A stretch of 64,000 nt of DNA. Origin: Candidatus Electrothrix aestuarii (lineage in GTDB: Bacteria; Desulfobacterota; Desulfobulbia; Desulfobulbales; Desulfobulbaceae). Each line of letters starts with the position of its first letter. Within the stretch, counting starts at the first letter, position 1. Below are positions 41,149-51,100 of this stretch, piece by piece. The notes under the pieces are model-generated. The model had not been told where the DNA came from. It saw only the letters and a list, made by a program, of their open reading frames with translations, and searched no databases. Where the stretch lies: the NCBI GenBank assembly GCA_032595685.2, contig CP159373.1:1757001-1821000 (forward strand), written 5' to 3'. Made by a program: the position numbers and the translations under genes.

Positions 41149-41829
41149 ATGTTTCTTGAACAAATCAATATGGTCCTATATTACTCGGCAAGGTGGTTGC
41201 AGGAGATAGGCTTACCGTTCATTAGCATAATGATCATGCTGCTCGCTATATTTGTTGCGTATCGAAAAGGCTTATTCAGTCGAGAAGCATTAGGTAAGAA
41301 ATCCAAAGAACCTATAAACATTACTGTTCATGGCGATGTTACAGGCGGCATCGGCATGACAGCGAGCGAGATTGAGAAGCTCGCAATTACTGCGGCAAAT
41401 GTGGACGAGTACCATCAGCAGAGCATAAGTCAATCCAGAATCAGTTTCTGGTTTAGTCTTGTTTTAGCAACATTAGGATTTGTCATCATAGCCACCTCGG
41501 TATTTACCTTCTCAGATAAGGCAAATTATGTTGGCATCGTCGCTGGAACTATCGTAGATGCAGTCGCTGCATTATTCTTTCATCAGACAAATCGAGCGAG
41601 AGCACTTATGGCCGATTTCTTTGATCGTTTGCGGACAGATCGTAAGTTGGAGGAATCGCTCAAGCTGTGCAATGCCACGTCTAATTCCGTCCTTCAAGAT
41701 GCTCTCCGCGTACGACTTGCGCTGCACTTCTCAGGAATTGACAATAGCGAGCAAGCCTTGAAGGACATCTTGACACTAACAACACCACATCATGATTCAG
41801 CAGCACAGCCGAAAGCTCCTTCAGCATAA
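41149..41829 (+). CDS. TRADD-N-associated membrane domain protein
   Basis: A 226-residue protein with one N-terminal membrane segment (LPFISIMIMLLAIFVAY) and a second hydrophobic pair (SFWFSLVLATLGFVIIATSVFTF and VGIVAGTIVDAVAALFF). The stretch from YHQQSISQSRISFWFSL to FFDRLRTDRKLEESLKLC matches the TRADD-N-associated membrane domain described from bacterial conflict systems related to animal death-domain signalling. A membrane-damage effector role is inferred from that literature. ATG at 41149 is preferred over a GTG four codons upstream. The gene stands between a toxin-antitoxin pair and a tandem-repeat array with an HU-like gene; no paired sensor is obvious. Confidence 0.75.
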   Translation: MFLEQINMVLYYSARWLQEIGLPFISIMIMLLAIFVAYRKGLFSREALGKKSKEPINITVHGDVTGGIGMTASEIEKLAITAANVDEYHQQSISQSRISFWFSLVLATLGFVIIATSVFTFSDKANYVGIVAGTIVDAVAALFFHQTNRARALMADFFDRLRTDRKLEESLKLCNATSNSVLQDALRVRLALHFSGIDNSEQALKDILTLTTPHHDSAAQPKAPSA

Positions 41830-41956
41830 CCATTTCCCCTCATCCTCCACACCAGTGATGAGCGTGCCTACATGTGTGTAGCCATCCTCAGCACGGACAA
41901 AAATATAGGCCGAGCCGGAATCAAGGGATCTGTTGGGCCGAAAAATCTTTCCCCCC

Positions 41957-42058
41957 TGCTCATACCTCTCGTATGACGAGGCTCATACACTCCGTATGAC
42001 GGGAGTCATACCAGTCTTATGACGAGGGTCATACCAACCGTATGACGGGAGTCATGTT
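41957..42058. repeat. Tandem repeat array B, 23-bp period, upstream of an HU-like gene
   Basis: Units start at 41971, 41994, 42017 and 42040 with consensus GTATGACGGGAGTCATACC plus AACC, and a partial unit precedes them. Each unit contains the dyad GTATGAC-GGGA-GTCATAC with a 5-base linker to the next. There are no spacers. The array ends 115 bp before the ATG of the small HU-like gene at 42173. It shares its period, but not its sequence, with arrays A and C. The rest of the 343-bp gap shows nothing else recognisable. Confidence 0.9.
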
Positions 42059-42172
42059 TCCAGATCAATTTTCCCCGGAAAGAATGATTGACAGAACCGG
42101 ACTGACTTTTTAGGATGAGCTATCACAGCTCTTCCCGGTATTCTCAACCCCTTATCCTACAAGGAGGCAGTC

Positions 42173-42604
42173 ATGAGTATTCAATGCAAGCCGGTCCCTA
42201 ACGCCCTCACCACACCCTCAACCTATATCCTCCGCTTTGTGCCCCGCGATACGGCGGACGAACAGAACCTTGCCGCAGATATCCATCGCTATCAGCCCAA
42301 CTTTAGCCCGGAAGCCGTGGAGACTATCCTCCAGGCAGAGAACGAGACCCTGCGCATTCAGGCCCTTCAGGACGCGCGTCAGCATCTGCTCCTCTTCAGC
42401 CTCCTGGATATGCACGAAGGTGGGCAGACAGGCCCGGCAGTGAGCGTCAGCGCTGAAGGAGACCAGACCCTGCAGGGCTTCAGGGGCTCGGCAGTCAGCA
42501 GCCTGACAGTCCCGGTCAATGACTATGCGAGCCTCAAGGAGCTGATCCGCAACAGCTACGGCGGCAGGTTGGTGGATGTGCTGGAAGTGAAAGTCGACTC
42601 CTGA
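42173..42604 (+). CDS. Small HU/IHF-like domain protein of unknown function
   Basis: A 143-residue protein behind an AAGGAGG site. Its N-terminal half (MSIQCKPVPN, then LAADIHRYQPNFSPEAVETIL) lines up with the N-terminus of the larger HU-like protein at 52.7-53.7 kb (MPIQYKIIQN, then LAKQIHLHNPTIPIDTAKAVL). Both resemble the diverged HU-like DNA-binding domain first defined in Bacteroidetes proteins. Its C-terminal half (TLQGFRGSAVSSLTVPVNDY, then GGRLVDVLEV) recurs in the truncated copy at 62.4 kb. It lacks the DUF4469-like part. Array B lies just upstream and could be its binding site. The next gene starts within about 40 bases. Confidence 0.6.
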   Translation: MSIQCKPVPNALTTPSTYILRFVPRDTADEQNLAADIHRYQPNFSPEAVETILQAENETLRIQALQDARQHLLLFSLLDMHEGGQTGPAVSVSAEGDQTLQGFRGSAVSSLTVPVNDYASLKELIRNSYGGRLVDVLEVKVDS

Positions 42605-42642
42605 TGCCGAGACTCCCGAGACTCCCGAGACAGGAGAGAATG

Positions 42643-44061
42643 ATGAACACGGAGCGGAAAGCTGCCTGGGAACAACCGCGTATCCTGAAGAAACCCTGGT
42701 TTATCCTGATCATGAGCGGATTTCAGGGAGGTCTTTTCATTGTCGCGACCACTCTTATGGATCTCTGGCCCGACGGCCACTATGTCAGGTTTGACGTTTT
42801 TCTGGTACGGGCTGCTATAGGATATTCTGTAGTCGGTTTCCCTGTTGCATGGATGTCGTGGGCGAATATGGAGAAACAACCCAGAAAGGCGATGCAGGAT
42901 GATGAGAGGCTTAACAGGGCAGGAATCCGACGTATCCTTTTCGTGCTGTTTATCATCGGGGTGAGCGTGCTGCTGTTCAGTAATTATCGCCGGATTCTCC
43001 CCTTTCTGCCGCAACTGAGCAGCTGTGATGTCTCCTCGGAGACCCTTGCCGGGTATGCGGACAGGTACGAGATCCCGGAAGGTGTCCTACGCATCCTCTT
43101 CAGCATCATGGAGGAACAGGGAATGGACTGCACCAGAGCGAATAACAATCTGGGGGGACAGGTGTATCGGCACAGGGAACTGCTCCGGCGGCTGGAGGAG
43201 GTGCATTCCGATGCCCCCGAGGTGCTCCGCCTCTGGAAGGAAGCGCGGCAGGCTGCCGTGCTCGGTGCGTATAGCCGGACAGCGGCCCTGCTGCTCCGGG
43301 CGGAGGATCACGATCTTGCGGCCCTTGCCACCCTTGACCCCCGCGATGCCACGGCCCGGGCAAAGCGACGCATTTCCGCCTCGGCCACCTCTGTTGCCAT
43401 TGCCGGACTGGAAGAGGTCCGACTCCGCTATATTGAGGCTGCGGAGCGATACCGGAAGGCGGCTGAACTGCTGCCGCCGAACAATGGAGCAAAGCGGGCG
43501 GATTACCTGCGCAGGGCAGCTGATGCCCTTGGGTTTATAGGATTAAACATAGGATCAAACGACAGGCAGGAGCGTGCCGCTGCGCTCGCCGAGGCCCGCT
43601 CTTTATATGAGCAGAGTCTTACCCTGTATCAGGAGATCGGTGACAAGGAGGGACAGGCCAAGATTCTCTATAATCTGAGTACGCGGTATAATACCAGGGA
43701 CGATACAAGATATAATCTGCGCTATCTGGAGGAGAGCCTGCGCCTGTATCAGGAGATCGGGAACAGAAACGGAGAAGCAATGGCCCTGAACAGCCTCGGC
43801 CTGAAATACGATGCACAGGGGGATACAGCCACTGCTCTGCGCTACTTGAAACAAAGCCTGCGCGTCAGTCAGGAGGCCGGTGATAAGCAGAATGAAAGGA
43901 CTGCCGCATGGAATATTGGTCTTCACTATCAGGAGCAGGAAGAGCTGCGCATGGCTGAACCGTACATCAGGCGCGCTGTGGAGCTTGGAGAAGAGCTCGA
44001 TATTGATGATGTCGGAGAGGGCCGCAGAAGACTGGAAAAGATACGTGCCGCACAGCGTTAG
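42643..44061 (+). CDS. Membrane-anchored TPR protein
   Basis: A protein of about 472 residues with three hydrophobic segments in the first 125: WFILIMSGFQGGLFIVATTL, VFLVRAAIGYSVVGFPVAWM and ILFVLFIIGVSVLLF. A long soluble part follows, ending in TPR repeats (about 320-460) of the LYQEIGDKEGQAKILYNLS type. Such proteins act as scaffolds or sensors, but the partner is unknown. ATG at 42640 or 42643 follows an AGGAGAG site; an upstream ATG at 42604 would translate a short direct repeat (GACTCCCGA) and is less likely. It follows the HU-like gene closely and may be co-transcribed with it. Confidence 0.72.
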   Translation: MNTERKAAWEQPRILKKPWFILIMSGFQGGLFIVATTLMDLWPDGHYVRFDVFLVRAAIGYSVVGFPVAWMSWANMEKQPRKAMQDDERLNRAGIRRILFVLFIIGVSVLLFSNYRRILPFLPQLSSCDVSSETLAGYADRYEIPEGVLRILFSIMEEQGMDCTRANNNLGGQVYRHRELLRRLEEVHSDAPEVLRLWKEARQAAVLGAYSRTAALLLRAEDHDLAALATLDPRDATARAKRRISASATSVAIAGLEEVRLRYIEAAERYRKAAELLPPNNGAKRADYLRRAADALGFIGLNIGSNDRQERAAALAEARSLYEQSLTLYQEIGDKEGQAKILYNLSTRYNTRDDTRYNLRYLEESLRLYQEIGNRNGEAMALNSLGLKYDAQGDTATALRYLKQSLRVSQEAGDKQNERTAAWNIGLHYQEQEELRMAEPYIRRAVELGEELDIDDVGEGRRRLEKIRAAQR

Positions 44062-44084
44062 AACCAGAGATGGAGGCAAACACT

Positions 44085-44603
44085 ATGAAGCAATATACCC
44101 TGGCTGTTATCTTCTGGGCTGTCCTCCTGACTGCCTGGATCCCAACTCCTGGTTCCTTGGCAGATTCCCGCACCCCGGCATGGACCGGCACGGTTCTACT
44201 TGATTGTGATTCGCTCGATAACTGGTCTGTTGAAGCCGATGCGGCAGGATCAAGCGGCAGCACGGAGCTACAGGCCGGGCTTGTTTCCGGTCAGTCTGTG
44301 CAGCTCAACTGGAATCTCGGTAGCGGTGACTGGGTTCAGGGCAAATACACCTTTCCTGCGCCGCAGGACCTCAGCGTGGCAGATATATTCGGCATAACTC
44401 TGCAGGGCGGAGGAGCATTCGAAACGCCGAACCGAATCAGCATCATGGAGTATCAGCCCGCAGCCTGGATCCACGGTCATATCCATGAACCCTCCAATGA
44501 CTATCTCCTGGGAAAAACCAGGGTGCTCAGTAATCCCTACGGATACCTGGAGGCCAACAGGGTGAATCCAGACTGGAATGAAAAGGCCACAGTTGAGATT
44601 TGA
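44085..44603 (+). CDS. Chimeric secreted protein: carbohydrate-binding-like module joined to a phosphoesterase C-terminus
   Basis: The 172-residue protein starts after GGAGG with a signal peptide (about 1-27). Residues of about 35-110 (LLDCDSLDNWSVEAD, then GDWVQGKYTF) look like a beta-sandwich carbohydrate-binding module. From about residue 122 the sequence changes to YQPAAWIHGHIHEPSNDY, LLGKTRVLSNPYGY and ATVEI, which is the last part of a calcineurin-like phosphoesterase with its GHxH metal motif. The other metal motifs are missing, so no catalysis is expected. This looks like a deletion fusion of two genes that kept an open frame. Confidence 0.65.
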   Translation: MKQYTLAVIFWAVLLTAWIPTPGSLADSRTPAWTGTVLLDCDSLDNWSVEADAAGSSGSTELQAGLVSGQSVQLNWNLGSGDWVQGKYTFPAPQDLSVADIFGITLQGGGAFETPNRISIMEYQPAAWIHGHIHEPSNDYLLGKTRVLSNPYGYLEANRVNPDWNEKATVEI

Positions 44604-44657
44604 TGGTGTTGATGTTGAATGAAAGGAAGCTAACCAGAAAGACCATTGTAAAATACC

Positions 44658-46484
44658 ATGCATACAACCGTTAAGCAGGTCACTCTCCGTATTATTGAGC
44701 GCAGCAAAGTAACTCGCACCTCCTACTTAGAGCAAATCAAACAGGCTGCCCGGAAACGTGCGGAAGGTTCTTTCCGTATGCAGCTCCCCAGCAGCAATCT
44801 TGCCCACGATTTGGCTGGCTGTCCCTCCTGTCGTTCTGCTCTGCTGGATAATAACACACCCAATATCGGGATTGTTACCGCGTATAACGACGTGATTTCG
44901 GCCCATCAACCCTTGGGTGCCTATCCTGAACTTATCAAGGCGGCAGTGGTAGAGGTTGGTGGAAATGCCCAGGTCGCCGGTGGCGTGCCAGCCATGTGTG
45001 ACGGGGTGACGCAGGGTGAGCCGGGCATGGACCTGAGCCTGATGAGCCGGGACGTGATAGCCTTGTCCACGGTAATCGCCCTGTCCCATAATGTTTTTGA
45101 CGGGGCATTGCTGCTGGGTGTCTGCGATAAGATCATGCCGGGCCTGCTCATGGGGGGGCTGCAATACGGCCATTTGCCCATGATTCTGGTGCCGGGTGGT
45201 CCGATGCAATCCGGTATTGGCAATAAGGAAAAGAATCAGGTGCGGGAGCGTTTTGCCAAAGGCGAGGTGGGAGAGGAAGAGCTCCTGGCCTCGGAGTGCC
45301 GCGCCTATCATAGTCCAGGAACCTGCACCTTCTACGGCACCGCCAATTCCAATCAGCTGCTTGCCGAGATGCTGGGGCTGCATCTGCCCGGAGCCTCTTT
45401 TGTTAATGCCGAGACTGAGCTACGGACAGCCTTGACCCAGGCAGCTGCACGACAGGTCGTGCGCAATAGCCATCTGGGGGATGAATATATTCCTATAGGT
45501 GAGATAGTCAGCGAGAAAGCCGTGGTCAACGCCTTGGTTGGTCTCTTGGCAACAGGTGGTTCCACCAACGAGACCATGCATCTGGTGGCTATCGCCAAGG
45601 CAGCCGGGATTTTGATCAACTGGGATGACTTTGCGGATCTTTCCGAGATTGTGCCGCTACTGGTGCGGATTTATCCTAACGGTTCAGGAGATATCAACTC
45701 ATTTCAGCAGGCAGGTGGTATGGCCCTCCTGATCCGGGAACTTCTTGAAGGCGGCTTGCTTCATGAAGAGGTGCAGACCGTCGTCGGCCCCGGTTTGAGC
45801 AGGTACTTAGAGCAGCCGATGTTGGAGCAGGGCAGGGCGGTTTGGCAGGAGGGACCGGGACAGAGTCGTGATCCTGCCATTATTGCTCCTTTGGCTCAGC
45901 CTTTTGCAGCAATCAGCGGTATCAAGCTGCTGTCCGGCAATCTAGGCCGGGCCATTATGAAGATCTCTGCCTTGGCCGATGGTGAGGATACCCTGGTTGA
46001 GGCTCCGGCGATGGTTTTCCAGAGCCAGCAGGAGCTGGAACAGGCCTTTCGTGCTGGTCAGCTGGATCGGGATCTGGTGGCGGTGCTCCGCTTTCAGGGG
46101 CCAAGGGCTAATGGGATGCCTGAGCTGCATAAGCTGATTACCTGGTTGGCGATCAGTATGGAACGAGGTTATACGATCGGGCTGGTTACCGACGGACGGC
46201 TTTCCGGGGCCTCGGGTAAGGTGCCCTTTGCCATTCATTGTACCCCGGAGGCCGCAGCTGGTGGTTTACTGGCTAAGGTGCAGGATGGGGACATGATCTG
46301 CATGGATGCACGCAAGGGCCTTTTAGAGCTCAGGGTAGCGAAAGAGGAGCTGGATAAGCGGGAAGCTGTGCAGTTGTCGAGTCGCTATACGGCCCAGGGA
46401 CACCCGATTTTTTCTGTTTTACGGAATGCATTATCTGGTGCCGAAGAAGGAGCCAGTGCTCTTTGGGCGGCGGAATCAATCTGA
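44658..46484 (+). CDS. edd: Phosphogluconate dehydratase (Entner-Doudoroff)
   Basis: The 608-residue IlvD/Edd-family Fe-S dehydratase converts 6-phosphogluconate to KDPG. Edd-type start [17 protein letters not shown], [4Fe-4S] cysteines in [22 protein letters not shown] and [15 protein letters not shown], and the C-terminal [17 protein letters not shown] are present. Length fits Edd (about 600) rather than IlvD (about 560). It is directly followed by eda. Genes zwf and pgl are not nearby. Confidence 0.95.
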   Translation: MHTTVKQVTLRIIERSKVTRTSYLEQIKQAARKRAEGSFRMQLPSSNLAHDLAGCPSCRSALLDNNTPNIGIVTAYNDVISAHQPLGAYPELIKAAVVEVGGNAQVAGGVPAMCDGVTQGEPGMDLSLMSRDVIALSTVIALSHNVFDGALLLGVCDKIMPGLLMGGLQYGHLPMILVPGGPMQSGIGNKEKNQVRERFAKGEVGEEELLASECRAYHSPGTCTFYGTANSNQLLAEMLGLHLPGASFVNAETELRTALTQAAARQVVRNSHLGDEYIPIGEIVSEKAVVNALVGLLATGGSTNETMHLVAIAKAAGILINWDDFADLSEIVPLLVRIYPNGSGDINSFQQAGGMALLIRELLEGGLLHEEVQTVVGPGLSRYLEQPMLEQGRAVWQEGPGQSRDPAIIAPLAQPFAAISGIKLLSGNLGRAIMKISALADGEDTLVEAPAMVFQSQQELEQAFRAGQLDRDLVAVLRFQGPRANGMPELHKLITWLAISMERGYTIGLVTDGRLSGASGKVPFAIHCTPEAAAGGLLAKVQDGDMICMDARKGLLELRVAKEELDKREAVQLSSRYTAQGHPIFSVLRNALSGAEEGASALWAAESI

Positions 46485-46501
46485 AAAGGAGAGAGGAAAA
46501 G

Positions 46502-47146
46502 ATGGACAAGGTGATAAGCGCACCGGAGGTGCTCTTGGCGGGACCGGTTATTCCGGTGATTGTTATTAACGATTCTGACCATGCTGTTCCCTTGGCCCAG
46601 GCTCTGGTGACAGGCGGGATCAGGGTGCTGGAGATAACCTTGCGTAGTGATGCGGCCCTTGAAGCGATTCGTCGTATACGATCAAATGTCCCGGAAGCCT
46701 TGGTTGGGGCAGGGACGGTACTTTCAGGGCAGGATTTGCAGGCGGTGGCAGAGGCGGGAGGCTATTTTGCCATCAGTCCTGGACTGACTCCAAGCCTTCT
46801 GTCTGCGGCGGAGCAGATGAGCATCCCTCTGATTCCTGGGGTGGCAAGCGCCTCGGAATTGATGATGGCCTTGGAAGCTGGCCTGACCGAGCTGAAGTTT
46901 TTTCCTGCCCAGGCAGCTGGTGGGGTGGAGATGCTCAAGTCCTTTGCCGGACCTTTTCCCCAGGTCCGCTTTTGCCCCACCGGTGGCATTACCCCGGAAA
47001 ACTATAGAGAGTATCTTGCTCTAAAAAATGTGGCTTGCGTGGGCGGCTCTTGGCTGGTTCCGGCGGAGAAGATTGCCCAAGGTGACTGGGGGGCTCTCAC
47101 TCAACTGGCTCGGGAGGCCGTGGCAGGGGCAGCAAGGATTTCCTGA
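46502..47146 (+). CDS. eda: KDPG aldolase (2-dehydro-3-deoxyphosphogluconate aldolase)
   Basis: A class I aldolase of 214 residues that splits KDPG to pyruvate and glyceraldehyde-3-phosphate. The Schiff-base lysine is in [43 protein letters not shown] and [12 protein letters not shown] are family landmarks. ATG at 46502 with a GGAGAGAGG site is preferred over an in-frame ATG 13 codons upstream that lies inside edd. It forms an operon with edd. Confidence 0.95.
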   Translation: MDKVISAPEVLLAGPVIPVIVINDSDHAVPLAQALVTGGIRVLEITLRSDAALEAIRRIRSNVPEALVGAGTVLSGQDLQAVAEAGGYFAISPGLTPSLLSAAEQMSIPLIPGVASASELMMALEAGLTELKFFPAQAAGGVEMLKSFAGPFPQVRFCPTGGITPENYREYLALKNVACVGGSWLVPAEKIAQGDWGALTQLAREAVAGAARIS

Positions 47147-47169
47147 ACGGACATTATCGGGAGATAGTA

Positions 47170-47853
47170 TCAGGTAAGGCGGGGCGAAAATTTGGTCTTT
47201 TCGCCACCAACCGAGAGAAACCTTTTCTCCGGCAGGATAAGAGCGGTAAGGTTCCCACCGTATACTGCGCCGGTATCAATGCCGATCTTGTTTTCCTGGA
47301 CAAGGGGCTCCCGAAAAACCGTATGGCCGAAGACAACCGGCTTGGTAAATTTGTAGGGGGTCCGGATAAATTCGTCCCTGGCCCAAAGGCAGTAGCTGCT
47401 CACCTGGCGAGAGAGATGCACGCCTGGTTCAATACCTGCATGGGCATAGATCGCATGTTCATTTTCCCATAATAAGGGCAACTCTTTGAAGAAATTCATA
47501 TGTTCTTCAGGGAAGAGTTTTGCTGCCTTGTCCGGTTTTATTTTCGGTTTAATGCCGTAGCTTAGCAGGGTTTCCTTGCCACCAGCCCGCAGAAAGGTTC
47601 CGTCATCATATCCTCTCAGATAGTTGATCAACATGATCTCGTGGTTGCCTAACAGGGTGATCACGTTCCTGTGTTTTTTCTTAAATTCCAGAATAGTCTC
47701 GACAACTTCTTTGGACTCTGAACCTCGATCGATATAATCGCCAAGAAAGACAAAGGTATCTGCTTCATTCTCTATCATACTCAGGAGATTATGCAGAGAG
47801 TTCAGACATCCGTGGATATCACCAATAACACAGGTTTTTGTTAGAGCTGTCAT
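47170..47853 (-). CDS. PPP-family serine/threonine phosphatase (metallophosphoesterase)
   Basis: A protein of about 227 residues with all PPP metal and phosphate motifs: GDIHGC, GDYIDRGSESKEVV, LLGNHE, AHAG and VFGHT. The start at 47853 (MTALTKTCVIGDIHG) is chosen because the 43 upstream codons look non-coding. The closest pattern is the bacterial PrpA/ApaH-like group; protein phosphatase or dinucleotide hydrolase activity cannot be told apart by eye. Convergent with eda across 23 bp. Confidence 0.88.
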   Translation of the reverse strand: MTALTKTCVIGDIHGCLNSLHNLLSMIENEADTFVFLGDYIDRGSESKEVVETILEFKKKHRNVITLLGNHEIMLINYLRGYDDGTFLRAGGKETLLSYGIKPKIKPDKAAKLFPEEHMNFFKELPLLWENEHAIYAHAGIEPGVHLSRQVSSYCLWARDEFIRTPYKFTKPVVFGHTVFREPLVQENKIGIDTGAVYGGNLTALILPEKRFLSVGGEKTKFSPRLT

Positions 47854-48194
47854 ATTGCGGGGGGTGAAAGAAAATAATAAGCTGACCGTGATTGCCGTTA
47901 TCCTTGCTGGACTATTCTGTTCATTATAGCTGCTTGCTGAGGAACGTGGAGTATTTTTTTCATTTGGGCAGTGGAAAATCAAAAGACCATATTACCAGCT
48001 GGATGGGATAGCTGCACCAATCTTTTGGGGAAAGACTCGACGTCATACCTGGTTAGTTCATGTTACTCCTGTAAAAAGGGGAGTTGAAATTGACCAAAGA
48101 GAGGGAGAGGGGTATCTTGTTTTGTGCAGAACCTCGTGAGGTTTCCCCTCTTACCATATCGACACCAACGTATCGCGCAGAGAATAAAAAGATT

Positions 48195-51100
48195 ATGACC
48201 ACCCCCTTTGTCCATCTCCACGTCCACACCCAGTACTCCATGCTCGACGGGGCTATTCGCCTTGGCGACCTGATTGATAAAACCCAGTCCTACGGCATGA
48301 ACGCTGTGGCGGTTACCGATCACGGGGCCATGTACGGTGCCCTGGAGTTCTACACCAAGGCTAATAAGGCCGGGATCAAGCCATTAGTGGGCTGCGAGTT
48401 CTATATCTCGGAGACCGACCATCTCATCCATGACAAGAGCGCAGGCCATAATTTCCATATTGTGCTCCTGGCCATGAACGAGACCGGTTATCGCAATCTG
48501 ATGAAGCTGGCCTCCATTGCCCAGACTGCCGGATTTTATTACAGGCCTCGCATTGACCGCAAACTGCTCTTTGCCCACCAGGAGGGGCTGATTGCTCTGA
48601 CTGCCTGCCTGCACGGTGAAATCCCCTGGACCATCAGCCATCAAGGGCTGGGAAAGGCCAAGGAAAAGGCTCTCGGTTTACAGCAGGTCTTTGGTGATCG
48701 CCTCTACTTTGAGATCCAGGAAAACGGTATCCCGGAGCAACGAACGGTCAATGATGGCCTGATGGAGCTGGGCAATGACTTAGGGATTAAGCTGGTGGCC
48801 ACCAATGACTGCCATTACCTCAACCGGGAAGAGTCCTACGCCCACGAGGTCCTGCTTTGTATTCAGACCAGCAAGACCATCAACGATGCCAATCGTTTTA
48901 AATTTTCCACTGACGAGCTCTATTTCAAGCCACCGGATGTCATGGCCGAGCAGTTTAGCTATTGCCCTGAGGCCCTGGCAAATACCCTGGAGGTGGCGGA
49001 GCGCTGTAACCTTGAGCTTGAATTCAACGATCATCATTTTCCCATCTTTCCAGTACCAGAGGGGGAATCCCTGGAAAGCCTGTTTGAGCAGGCTTGTCGG
49101 GACGGTCTGGAGCAACGGCTTGATCATCTTCGCAGCCTCCAGGAGGTCAGCCCGGAGCTGGAGCAACAGTACCGTGATCGGCTGGATATGGAGATCGGGG
49201 TTATTCAGGAAATGGGTTTTTCCGGTTACTTCCTTATTGTGGCTGATTTCATCAACTGGGCCAAGAGTCAGAAGATCCCTGTTGGTCCTGGCCGTGGTTC
49301 CGGGGCAGGCAGTCTGGCTGCCTTTTGCATGTCCATCACTGATATTGATCCCATCCCCTATGGCCTCCTCTTTGAGCGTTTCCTGAACGTGGAGCGGGTT
49401 TCCATGCCTGACTTTGACGTGGATTTCTGCAAGGAGCGGCGGGACGAGGTGATCGACTATGTCCGCCGCCGCTACGGTGGTGACGACCATGTGGCACAGA
49501 TCGTGGCCTACGGTTCCATGAAGGCCAGGGCCGTGCTTCGGGATGTGGGCCGGGTTTTAGAGGTGCCCCTGCCTGTTGTGGATAAGATTGCCAAACTGGT
49601 CCCAGATGAGCTGAAGATCACCCTGAAAAAGGCTATCGACAAGGAGCCCCGTCTTCGGGATGCCATGCAGCAGGATCCGGCTGTGCGGGAGCTCCTCACC
49701 GTGGCCCAAACCTTGGAGGGACTGTCCCGTCATAAATCCACTCATGCGGCCGGGGTGGTGGTCTCGCCCAAGGCGATGGTGGAGTATCTGCCGGTCTGTG
49801 TTGGCTCCAAAAAGGAGATCCTGACCCAGTACGATATGAAGTTCACCGAGATGACCGGGCTGATCAAGTTCGACTTTCTCGGTCTGAAGACCCTGACCGT
49901 TATTGACCGGGCCTTGCGTCTGATCAAGCAGGACATCGGTACTGAGGTGGACCTGAGTAAAATTGCGATGGATGATCAGCGCACCTACGATCTCCTCTGC
50001 GCAGGCAACAGTCTGGGCGTGTTTCAATTGGAGAGCGACGGGATGCGGGAGCTGTTGATCAAGATGGCACCGGAGCAGTTTACGGACCTGATCGCCCTGG
50101 TAGCCCTGTATCGGCCTGGCCCCTTGGATTCCGGCATGGTGGATCAATTTGTTGAGACCAAGCACGGTCGCCGTCCGCCAGAGTACCCGCTGCCCCAGAT
50201 TAAGCCTGTCCTGGAAGAGACCTACGGGGTTATCGTCTACCAGGAACAGGTTATGAAGATCTCCAATATCCTGGCCTCCTACAGCCTGGGTGATGCGGAT
50301 ATCCTCCGCCGGGCTATGGGAAAGAAGATCCCCGAGGTTATGGAGGAAGAGCGGGGTAAGTTCATGGCCGGGGCCCGGGGCAATAATATCCCGGAAGAAA
50401 AGGCAGCCTACGTCTTTGACCTGATGGCCAAGTTTGCGGGTTATGGCTTCAATAAATCCCATTCTGCCGCCTATGCCCTGGTGGCCTACCATACTGCCTA
50501 TCTCAAGGCCCATTATCCGGCCCAATTCCTGGCTGCCCTGCTTTCCTGTGATGTTGATAACACGGACAAGGTAGTCAAGTACATCAACGAGTGCAAGCAG
50601 ATGTCCATCCCGGTTTTGCCGCCGGATATCAACGAGTCCCATAAAGATTTCACGGTTATCAACGATAGGGTTCGTTTTGGACTGGGGGCTGTGAAGAATG
50701 TGGGTGGTTCAGCCCTGGATTCTATGATCAAGGAGAGGGAGGAAAACGGCCCTTATACCTCCTTAGCGGATTTCTGCGGTCGGGTTGATTCCAGTAAGGT
50801 GAATCGTAAGGTCCTGGAGAATCTCATTAAGGCCGGGGCCCTTGACTCCTTGCAGGTGAAACGGGCCCAGCTTATGGAGGTCTTGGATCAGGCCCTGGAG
50901 CAGGCCAAGGCCGTGCAGCGGGATCGCCTCAGTGGCCAGATGAATCTCTTTGCTGTGGCGGGCGCAGGGGAAGGAGGAAATAATCAGGCAGCAGCAGAGA
51001 TTAAATTTCCCGATATGCCAGAGTGGCCGAACCTGAAGAGGCTTTCCTATGAGAAGGAGACCATAGGCTTCTTTCTGACCGGGCACCCTCTGGACGGGGT

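Noticed and set aside
49557-50642. Minus-strand open frame of 361 codons within dnaE
   Set aside because: Antisense shadow of the conserved polymerase; no recognisable protein features.
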